Origin: an uncultured Ruminococcus sp.
Lineage (GTDB): Bacteria; Bacillota; Clostridia; Oscillospirales; Ruminococcaceae
DNA length: 6,833 nt
Direction of reading: 5' to 3'
NCBI GenBank assembly: GCA_946612185.1
Contig: CAMOEP010000118.1
Span: 1 to 6,833 of the forward strand
The translations under genes and the position numbers were made by a program. The notes under the pieces were generated by a model. The model was not told where the DNA came from and did not search any database. It worked only from the letters and a program-made list of their open reading frames with translations. Below are positions 1-5,501 of the stretch, one piece after another; position 1 is the first letter of the stretch, and each line of letters starts with the position of its first letter.

Positions 1-4
1 GGTA

Positions 5-484
5 TCAGTCATCAGCGCCCTCTTTCTTGTTGCGGAAAACAAACAGTTTGCTGAGGACGTAGTTTGCGATGAAGATTATTACCTGGCTTGCCCATGTGAT
101 GACAGTCTTGCTCATGTGGCAAAGGTCGCAGCAGATGAAGAATATCAGCCACTCCATGCCCAGTGTGGCAAGGCGAGCGCCGTAGAATGATACGAACACT
201 GTCCAGAACTCCTTGGCATTTGAAGTCTCGTTCTTGAAAACGTACTTTTTGTTGGTGAAGAACGCAAAAGTCACAGCGCATATCCATGAAAATACTACGA
301 CTACCGTGTTCTCCCACTTGGGTTCGCCTGGAATGATCGCAAACGCCAGCAGCTTTGTGATGATAGAGATCACCGTGGTCAGACCGCCGAAAATGACGTA
401 CAGCCACTTCTCCTCATACTTGTAGTAAATGTCCTGAAGCGGTTTCGGAAGAATCGAAACACACGTTTTTATGATTTTTTCCAT
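5..484 (-). CDS. GtrA-like four-helix membrane protein
   Basis: A 159-residue integral membrane protein of the GtrA type (Pfam GtrA-like family). Family members are small four-helix proteins thought to help move or present lipid-linked sugars for cell-surface glycan or teichoic acid modification. Four hydrophobic segments are visible at about residues 27-51, 58-77, 94-118 and 126-150. The two family signatures of Asn/Ser-Lys-x-x-Val-Phe type follow helix 2 (NKKYVF, 78-83) and helix 4 (SKLFVF, 145-150). Length fits the family. The frame stays open upstream to position 1036, but that extension is antisense to the Thr-coding linker of the next gene. The start at 484 (MEKIIK) is chosen because AAAGGA precedes it on the minus strand at 493-498 and homology begins here. 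It is divergent from the GH3 gene, and its downstream side lies outside the window. The substrate cannot be told; there is no glycosyltransferase next to it in view. Confidence 0.85.
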   Translation of the reverse strand: MEKIIKTCVSILPKPLQDIYYKYEEKWLYVIFGGLTTVISIITKLLAFAIIPGEPKWENTVVVVFSWICAVTFAFFTNKKYVFKNETSNAKEFWTVFVSFYGARLATLGMEWLIFFICCDLCHMSKTVITWASQVIIFIANYVLSKLFVFRNKKEGADD

Positions 485-524
485 ATTATGTTCCTTTCGT
501 GTCAAATAATACAATACATAACAT

Positions 525-553
525 ATAATATCAGTTTTTTGCGGATTTTGCAA
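525..553 (-). promoter_or_regulatory. Candidate sigma-A promoter for the GtrA-like gene
   Basis: Read on the minus strand, TTGCAA (553-548) and TATTAT (530-525) are separated by exactly 17 bases. The -10 box lies about 40 bases before the start codon at 484. It fits housekeeping consensus well, although the surrounding spacer is AT-rich, so chance matches are possible. Confidence 0.45.
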
Positions 554-648
554 GGGGTTAAGCGAAATTTTTGCATAGATTTTGCAGATAAAATCATTTG
601 CTGAATTAGGTAAAAATAAGAATATTATCCATACTATAGCCGAAAAAC

Positions 649-677
649 TTGCATTTGACGGCGCAGAATGATATAAT
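649..677 (+). promoter_or_regulatory. Candidate sigma-A promoter for the GH3 lipoprotein gene
   Basis: TTGCAT (649-654) and a perfect TATAAT (672-677) are 17 bases apart. This places a transcription start about 20-25 bases before the ATG at 708 and leaves room for the AAAGGA ribosome binding site at 693-698. A TTGACG at 655-660 is only 11 bases from the -10 box and is therefore less likely to be the -35. Confidence 0.6.
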
Positions 678-707
678 TGATTCATCACTACAAAAGGACT
701 GATAATA

Positions 708-2234
708 ATGCACTTTAAGATAAAAAAATTAACTGCACTCCTTGCCGGAATTTGTCTGCTTACCACCGGCTGCGGCGCTGTAGGGCAGGACTCTCCCGAC
801 GAGATCGGAATACCTGTTACCACCTCTGTCCAGGAATCAACCGTACCTGTGACATCAGCCGCAACTACCGCTGTTACCACCGTTTCCACCGCTTTCTCAA
901 AGTCACGAAAGACTACCGCTGCCACCACTACCGTGACAACTGCCGTGACCTCCGCAGCAACCAGCAGGAAGTCGCAGTCCGTCCAGGGCAAAACCGATAC
1001 CCAGACAGTAAGCGCCGGATATACGCCCTCTGACAATGGCTATACTCCGTCATATTCCGAGGAAAGCAGCCCTTCATATACCCCCGGTGACTCCCCTGCT
1101 GCTCCCGATGAAGATACACGCCCTGCCGCTGCAACTACCGCTGTTACTACCGCTATGAAAATAACCACAACTACCACGACCACCGCCGTTCCCCACTACT
1201 CCCCGGAGGAACTTATCGAAAAAATGAGCCTGCACGAAAAGGTCTGCCAGATGTTCATAACTTCCCCGGAAGGACTCTGGGGCGCAAGCACCTCCGCCGG
1301 CAGCAGCGCTGAATCTGCTGTGAAAAATTACCCTATCGGCGGAGTTATCCTCTTTGCGTGGAATATGGAAAACCGCTCCCAGACCACCGGTATGCTGGAC
1401 GAACTCCAGACATACTCCTTCAACGCCTGCCATGCCGGAATGTTCACTGCCGTGGACGAGGAAGGCGGATTCGTTGCCCGTGCTGCGCAGAAGCTTGGCA
1501 CTACCGCTTTCAGTAATATGGCGGTATACGGCGAATCCAATGACTACAACACCGCCTACAATATCGGCAGCACTATCGGCAGCGACCTGAGCGGCATCGG
1601 CTTCAACCTGGACTTTGCTCCCGTGGCTGACGTGAATATTTCCCCGGAAAACGAACTGGGCAGCCGCATTTTCAGCAGTGACCCGGAAGTTGTTGCGAAT
1701 ATGGTATCCGGCGTTGTCAGCGGCTTGCAGGACAATGGCGTTTGCGCTACTCTGAAGCACTTCCCCGGTCTGGGCGCAGAGACAGGTAACACTCACAACG
1801 ACTCATTCGTTGTCATCGACAGGACTATGGATCAGCTTCGTGCGGAGGAATTTATCCCCTTCTCAGCCGGTATAGATGCCGGTGCTGACTTCGTTATGGT
1901 GGGTCACCAGATAACTACCGCTTTCGGTGACGACCTCCCCGGCGACCTGTCGTATACCGCAGTTACCGAGGTTCTCCGTGAGGAACTGGGCTTTGAGGGC
2001 ATTGCTGTTACTGACGCTCAGCAGATGAACACTATCGTGAACGTCTACGGCGCAGGTGATGCGGCAGTACGCTCCGTAAAAGCCGGTATTGATATTATCC
2101 TCATGCCCAACGACCTGGGCGAGGCTGTCAGTGCCATTGAAAATGCCGTAAACTCCGGCGATATCTCTGAGGAACGCATTGACGAAAGTCTCAGCCGTAT
2201 CCTCAGTGTCAAGGATTCGCTCGGACTTTTGTAA
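708..2234 (+). CDS. GH3 NagZ-like beta-N-acetylhexosaminidase lipoprotein
   Basis: A 508-residue secreted glycoside hydrolase, probably anchored as a lipoprotein. The N-terminus has a basic start, a hydrophobic core and a lipobox-like end (LLTTGC, Cys22; Thr at -3 is a little off consensus). Residues 23 to about 162 are a Thr/Ser/Pro/Ala-rich stalk. From about 165 to the end (about 340 residues, the size of single-domain NagZ) runs a GH3 TIM-barrel domain with VDEEGG (249-254), FAPVADVN, KHFPGLG (350-356), His363 in the acid/base loop, and Asp436 in VTDAQQM as the expected nucleophile. NagZ-type enzymes release N-acetylglucosamine from muropeptides or chitin-type sugars through a covalent intermediate, using a His/Asp acid-base dyad; here the dyad Asp is replaced by Asn361 (N-T-H instead of D-S-H). 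The start has AAAGGA nine bases upstream. Likely monocistronic. The fold assignment is secure. The substrate (peptidoglycan, chitin-type or other beta-hexoside) is inferred. Confidence 0.88.
   Translation: MHFKIKKLTALLAGICLLTTGCGAVGQDSPDEIGIPVTTSVQESTVPVTSAATTAVTTVSTAFSKSRKTTAATTTVTTAVTSAATSRKSQSVQGKTDTQTVSAGYTPSDNGYTPSYSEESSPSYTPGDSPAAPDEDTRPAAATTAVTTAMKITTTTTTTAVPHYSPEELIEKMSLHEKVCQMFITSPEGLWGASTSAGSSAESAVKNYPIGGVILFAWNMENRSQTTGMLDELQTYSFNACHAGMFTAVDEEGGFVARAAQKLGTTAFSNMAVYGESNDYNTAYNIGSTIGSDLSGIGFNLDFAPVADVNISPENELGSRIFSSDPEVVANMVSGVVSGLQDNGVCATLKHFPGLGAETGNTHNDSFVVIDRTMDQLRAEEFIPFSAGIDAGADFVMVGHQITTAFGDDLPGDLSYTAVTEVLREELGFEGIAVTDAQQMNTIVNVYGAGDAAVRSVKAGIDIILMPNDLGEAVSAIENAVNSGDISEERIDESLSRILSVKDSLGLL
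861..1152 (+). repeat. Imperfect direct repeats in the Thr-rich stalk
   Basis: A 22-base unit at 861-882 recurs at 1131-1152 with one silent change. Both copies encode Ala-Thr-Thr-Ala-Val-Thr-Thr within the GH3 lipoprotein stalk, and related TTAVT units lie between them. These are low-complexity linker repeats, not a mobile element. Confidence 0.6.
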
Positions 2235-2248
2235 CCTTTTAGGCAACA

Positions 2249-2273
2249 CCAGCTACTCAGCAGGATATTTTTT
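2249..2273 (+). terminator. Weak possible terminator after the GH3 gene
   Basis: A short stem (CCAGC / GCAGG with an A-A mismatch, loop TACTCA) is followed by ATATTTTTT. It sits 15 bases after the GH3 stop. The stem is weak, so termination here would be leaky at best. Confidence 0.25.
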
Positions 2274-2301
2274 GACAACTATTCCAAAATTCACCTAATA
2301 T
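2272..2301 (+). promoter_or_regulatory. Candidate promoter, distal, for the acidic surface protein
   Basis: A perfect TTGACA -35 box (2272-2277) is followed after 18 bases by TAATAT (2296-2301). It lies about 185 bases upstream of the ATG at 2485 and would give a long leader. Confidence 0.35.
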
Positions 2302-2306
2302 AGCTG

Positions 2307-2335
2307 TTGAAAACTCCTTATTTTGTGGATATTAT
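2307..2335 (+). promoter_or_regulatory. Candidate promoter, middle, for the acidic surface protein
   Basis: TTGAAA (2307-2312) and TATTAT (2330-2335) are separated by 17 bases. It is the second of three promoter-like elements in this spacer. Confidence 0.35.
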
Positions 2336-2378
2336 TATTACAGCATATATACAAATCGGCAAAAATACGGAAATTTCG

Positions 2379-2407
2379 TTGACTTCCGGTGAATTTTGTG
2401 TTAATAT
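2379..2407 (+). promoter_or_regulatory. Candidate promoter, proximal, for the acidic surface protein
   Basis: TTGACT (2379-2384) and TAATAT (2402-2407) are separated by 17 bases. This is the closest of the three to the gene and would give a leader of about 70 bases. The leader carries two Shine-Dalgarno-like runs, GGAGGA (2459-2464) and the functional AGGAGG (2472-2477). Confidence 0.45.
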
Positions 2408-2484
2408 GATTTCAGAGTATATTGTGATATTATACTCACTCATGCCATGAAAACTATTGGAGGATTATTTCAGGAGGTAAGAAT

Positions 2485-4752
2485 ATGGATGAAATGAACA
2501 ACAACCTGAACACTAATGACGTTGTATCCGGTGTTGAGAACGTGACAAACAAGGGCGGCAAGAAGATCGCTGCTGTTACTGCTGGTGTTATCGCTGTTGC
2601 GGCTGCCGGCGGCGGTGCAGCTTACGCTTGCTCTGACTACGTTAAGAACCAGGTAAAGCTTATGGTCTGCAAGCCTGACAGCTACTACACCTGGGTAAAT
2701 GAGGAGAACGCTGAGGACTTCGCTGAAAAGCTGACTGCTCAGTACACCGAAAGTGTTGAACGCCTTGATGCTGGCGCTTCTTTATCAATGGCTATACAGT
2801 ACGATCTGAACGATACCGCTAAGGATCTGCTCAAGGAGGAAGTAGGCGACGACGAGACTACTTCCGCTATCGTGGATAACCTCAGTTCCATTGCTCTGGG
2901 CATCGACTCTCAGGCAAAGAAGGGTGATTCCCAAAACAGCCTCTACCTGAACTGGAACGACGAACGCCTTGTAACTGTTGACGCTGCTCTTATGGACGGC
3001 GGAAACCAGGGCTTCTTCCGTATCCCTGAGCTGACTGAAAAGTGGGCTTACATGGACATAGAGAGCCTTATCGGTGAAGTTCCCGTGGACGACGACGAGG
3101 CTACACAGAAGCTGGAGGAAGCACTTACAAAGTTCGCTGCTAACCCTGCTGAGTACCTCACCGCTGACGAACTCAAGAGCGAGATCATAAAGTATGTGGG
3201 AATCTGGAACGAGTCCACAAGCGACGTTACTCTGGAGAAAAAGGCTGATGTAGGCATCTGCGACATAAATGTTGAATACACTATCGCAACTATCGAACTC
3301 ACCGACGAAAAGGCTAAGGAGATATGCAAGACTTTCTGCGAGGAGATCAAGAATGACGACGTTATCAAGGGCGTTATCGTTGACAGGCTGGAGGCTGTTT
3401 CCGAAAGCGACTACAACGACGCTATCGGGGAAGTTCTCAGCAATATCGAGGAAACCGAACCCTCTGATGATACTCTGAGCATCTCCACATATATCGACCC
3501 CAAGGGCGTTATCAGAGGTATAAGCGCTAAATTCAACGAGGACGATATGAGCTGCATCTTCGGCAGGGACGGCGACCAGGTAAGAGCCGAGTTCTTCATC
3601 ACTGAGGACGGCGAGGAACAGTGCAGAGCTGAACTTACTGCTGCTGAGGCTGACAATAAGTATACCGGCAATATTGATATGTCTGCTGACGACGAGACTG
3701 TATCTGTCGAGTTCACAGACTTCGAGATCGTTGACGAGAAGTTTGGAACTTTCAATGCTGACACAACCTTCATCATTTCCGATGAGGAACAGTTCGATGT
3801 TAAGTTCACCGCTGACGGCAGCACTCAGAATGCTTCTGCTGATATAGAGGCAGAGGGTGAGAACTACGGTACTTTAACACTCTCTATGACTATGGGCGAC
3901 AGTGCTTCACCTGAGATCCCTGACAAGGCTTCTGCATTCCTTATCGACGAGGAGTTCGATATAGATTCTCTCAAGGATTACGTTACCGAGGACGAGATGA
4001 ACAGCTTCATCGTCAACCTGCTCACAAAAATGGGTATGACTGATGACGATGCCAAGTCTATCGGTGATATGGCTGCTTCTTCTATCTACGAGGAATACAG
4101 CAGCGACTCTATCTACGAGGAAAACAGCAGCGACCCAAAATATACCGACAAGATCGATTTCACAACAGGTGAGGGCGATAATTTCAATGACGCTCTTAAT
4201 GATTATTTAGACAGCGAGGACACCGATATTGACGACGAAATGGATGACCTCGACCTGGACGATTTCTCATTCGATGATAAGTACGCAGATGATATGGTGT
4301 CTGCTGAGAGCGGTCAGGCTTACATGCTTATCGCTGACAGCGACATGGAAGCGCTTTACATGGGCATTGGCTACGAGTCACTTTCATACAAGGCTGGCGT
4401 TGCTGACATCAAGGGCGACGGTTCTTATACAGTAAGCGTAACTGCTGATACAGACGGCTACAAGGAAGCAACTGATAACACAAAGCCTAATGGCGTATAC
4501 TGCCTGGGCGTTGTTATCGAAGGCGTTGAAGGAATGGAAAATGCTGATGTAAAGGTTACTTCCATTAAGTTCGACGGAAAGGATTATCCCCTCACTTCTG
4601 ATGCGATCTGCGAAAACTACGATTCTGAGTTTTCTATCATGCTTTACGGTGACGACACTGATTACTATGAAACAGAAAACAGCGTTGACCTTTCTGGCAT
4701 CGGAGAGTGGACTACCGCTGAAGTAACATTCGAGGTAAAGGGTCTGAAGTAA
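2485..4752 (+). CDS. Acidic membrane-anchored surface protein, unknown function
   Basis: I do not recognise a named family for this 755-residue protein. It starts with a 27-residue cytoplasmic head ending in KGGKK, then one Ala/Gly/Val-rich transmembrane helix (about 28-48), then a very acidic outer part. Cys49 follows the helix, but AYAC is a poor lipobox, so I read it as a signal anchor. Residues about 50-310 look largely helical. About 330-500 alternate short beta-type stretches rich in Asp, Glu, Thr and Ser, possibly a LolA/RseB-like sheet (a guess). A short tandem repeat lies at 533-550 and an Asp-rich linker at about 573-605. The last 148 residues (608-755), with GDGSYTVSV at 644-652 and a closing AEVTFEVKGL, resemble jelly-roll modules found at the C-termini of ruminococcal carbohydrate-active proteins; this is from memory of the pattern only. 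The start is set by AGGAGG seven bases upstream. It is transcribed alone between its own promoters and a strong terminator. No catalytic motif was seen. Confidence 0.8.
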   Translation: MDEMNNNLNTNDVVSGVENVTNKGGKKIAAVTAGVIAVAAAGGGAAYACSDYVKNQVKLMVCKPDSYYTWVNEENAEDFAEKLTAQYTESVERLDAGASLSMAIQYDLNDTAKDLLKEEVGDDETTSAIVDNLSSIALGIDSQAKKGDSQNSLYLNWNDERLVTVDAALMDGGNQGFFRIPELTEKWAYMDIESLIGEVPVDDDEATQKLEEALTKFAANPAEYLTADELKSEIIKYVGIWNESTSDVTLEKKADVGICDINVEYTIATIELTDEKAKEICKTFCEEIKNDDVIKGVIVDRLEAVSESDYNDAIGEVLSNIEETEPSDDTLSISTYIDPKGVIRGISAKFNEDDMSCIFGRDGDQVRAEFFITEDGEEQCRAELTAAEADNKYTGNIDMSADDETVSVEFTDFEIVDEKFGTFNADTTFIISDEEQFDVKFTADGSTQNASADIEAEGENYGTLTLSMTMGDSASPEIPDKASAFLIDEEFDIDSLKDYVTEDEMNSFIVNLLTKMGMTDDDAKSIGDMAASSIYEEYSSDSIYEENSSDPKYTDKIDFTTGEGDNFNDALNDYLDSEDTDIDDEMDDLDLDDFSFDDKYADDMVSAESGQAYMLIADSDMEALYMGIGYESLSYKAGVADIKGDGSYTVSVTADTDGYKEATDNTKPNGVYCLGVVIEGVEGMENADVKVTSIKFDGKDYPLTSDAICENYDSEFSIMLYGDDTDYYETENSVDLSGIGEWTTAEVTFEVKGLK
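4081..4134 (+). repeat. 27-bp in-frame tandem duplication
   Basis: Two adjacent 27-base copies (4081-4107 and 4108-4134) differ at a single base and encode SIYEEYSSD followed by SIYEENSSD. Because the unit is a multiple of three, copy-number change would keep the frame. It lies just before the Asp-rich linker, in a region likely to be a flexible joint. Confidence 0.9.
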
Positions 4753-4772
4753 TCATTTTACTATAAGTCAAG

Positions 4773-4805
4773 TACCCGTGGGAATTATTTTCCACGGGTA
4801 TTTTT
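4773..4805 (+). terminator. Strong intrinsic terminator
   Basis: The arms TACCCGTGG (4773-4781) and CCACGGGTA (4792-4800) pair perfectly. Inner pairs, including one G-T wobble, extend the stem to 12 bp and close it with a TTAT tetraloop, and TTTTT follows. It begins 20 bases after the stop of the acidic protein gene and separates it from the sigma factor operon. Confidence 0.92.
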
Positions 4806-4898
4806 GTATATGTGTACAAATAATCATAGTGCAATTTGTGCATATATACAAAGTTTACTTTTCCCGCAAGAGTTTTCTATCGCTCATGCGTCTTATTA

Positions 4899-4913
4899 AT
4901 GTACCAGGTACAT
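4899..4913. promoter_or_regulatory. Perfect 15-base palindrome, candidate operator
   Basis: ATGTACC and GGTACAT flank a central A as an exact inverted repeat, 33 bases before the sigma factor start codon. There is no T-tract, so it is not a terminator. Its place in the leader or promoter region of a regulatory operon suggests a binding site for a dimeric regulator. No clear housekeeping promoter was found in the 4806-4946 spacer. A CGTCTT at 4889-4894 just before the palindrome resembles an ECF -10 box, but the matching -35 (CAAGAG, 4867-4872, 16 bases away) lacks the usual AAC. Confidence 0.45.
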
Positions 4914-4946
4914 CACACTACAATCGTATAAGGAGGAGCGCTATAT

Positions 4947-5501
4947 ATGGATAACGGTGCAAGTAGCTACCGCCGTTTCCTTGCCGGCGATAATGACGCT
5001 CTGACTGAAATTATCCGTGATTACAGCGACGGGCTGACACTCTACCTTAACAGCATCGTCAAAAATATCTGTATAGCCGAAGAACTTACCGAGGAAACCT
5101 TCGTGCGCCTTGTGGTGAAGCGTCCGAAATTCCGGGGAAAAGCCTCCTTCCGAAGCTGGCTGTACACTATCGGCAGAAACGCCGCTCTCGACTGCCTGCG
5201 GAAGAATTCCCGGCTGTCGGACGTTCCTGTTGACGAGCTTTATCTGCCCTCAGATGAGGAATGTATCGAGCAGAGAGCAGTCCGTGAGGAGCAGAGGATA
5301 CATCTGCGCCGTGCGCTGAATGAACTGGATAATAACTATAGTCAGGTGCTTTACCTGAAATACTTCGGGGAATTCTCAAACAGCGAGATCTCCTCAATCA
5401 TGGATATATCTCTGCGCCAGACAGAAAATCTTCTCTATCGTGCTAAAACAGCGCTAAAAAATAAGCTGGAAAAGGAGGGGTTTGTCTATGAAGAGCTATG
5501 A
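4947..5501 (+). CDS. ECF-type RNA polymerase sigma factor (sigma-70 family)
   Basis: A 184-residue alternative sigma factor with the two-domain extracytoplasmic-function build. Region 2, which binds core polymerase and the -10 element, spans about residues 10-87; its core reads AEELTEETFVRL followed by RGKASFRSWLYTIGRNAALD. A short linker of about 35 acidic and polar residues follows. Region 4, which reads the -35 element, lies at about 123-176, with a helix-turn-helix at 144-170 (SNSEISSIMDISLRQTENLL). Regions 1.2 and 3 are absent, as expected for ECF factors. AGGAGG at 4931-4936 sits ten bases before the ATG. Its end overlaps the next gene by 14 bases, so the two are almost certainly co-translated, the usual layout of an ECF factor and its regulator. 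ECF factors often activate their own promoter; a weak ECF-like -10 (CGTC at 4889) is present but unproven. Target genes cannot be named. Confidence 0.93.
   Translation: MDNGASSYRRFLAGDNDALTEIIRDYSDGLTLYLNSIVKNICIAEELTEETFVRLVVKRPKFRGKASFRSWLYTIGRNAALDCLRKNSRLSDVPVDELYLPSDEECIEQRAVREEQRIHLRRALNELDNNYSQVLYLKYFGEFSNSEISSIMDISLRQTENLLYRAKTALKNKLEKEGFVYEEL
5473..5478 (+). promoter_or_regulatory. Ribosome binding site that fixes the anti-sigma start
   Basis: AGGAGG lies inside the end of the sigma factor gene. It is nine bases before the ATG at 5488 but only three before an in-frame TTG at 5482, so the ATG is the likely start. The location points to translational coupling of the two genes. Confidence 0.8.

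Noticed and set aside
485..1036. Upstream extension of the GtrA-like reading frame by 184 residues on the minus strand
   Set aside because: It is antisense to the GH3 signal peptide and Thr-rich stalk (giving Val/Ala-rich nonsense), crosses the promoter spacer, and is not part of the GtrA family. The ribosome site and family length support the start at 484.
861..1193. CRISPR-like or satellite array
   Set aside because: The repeats are in-frame Thr-linker codons of irregular spacing within a coding gene, not regular repeats and spacers.
1074..1796. 240-residue open frame on the minus strand
   Set aside because: It is wholly antisense to the conserved GH3 domain, with no ribosome site or recognisable domain; it arises from the codon bias of the real gene.
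2629..2634. Cys49 of the acidic protein as a lipoprotein cysteine
   Set aside because: The preceding residues AYA do not fit a lipobox and the 27-residue head is long for a lipoprotein signal, so a signal anchor is more likely.
3411..3824. Ser-rich open frame on the minus strand
   Set aside because: It is a shadow of the acidic protein gene, where GAx and GCx codons read backwards give Ser, Ala and Val.
5482..5487. TTG as the start of the anti-sigma-like gene
   Set aside because: It lies only three bases after AGGAGG; the ATG at 5488 has normal nine-base spacing.
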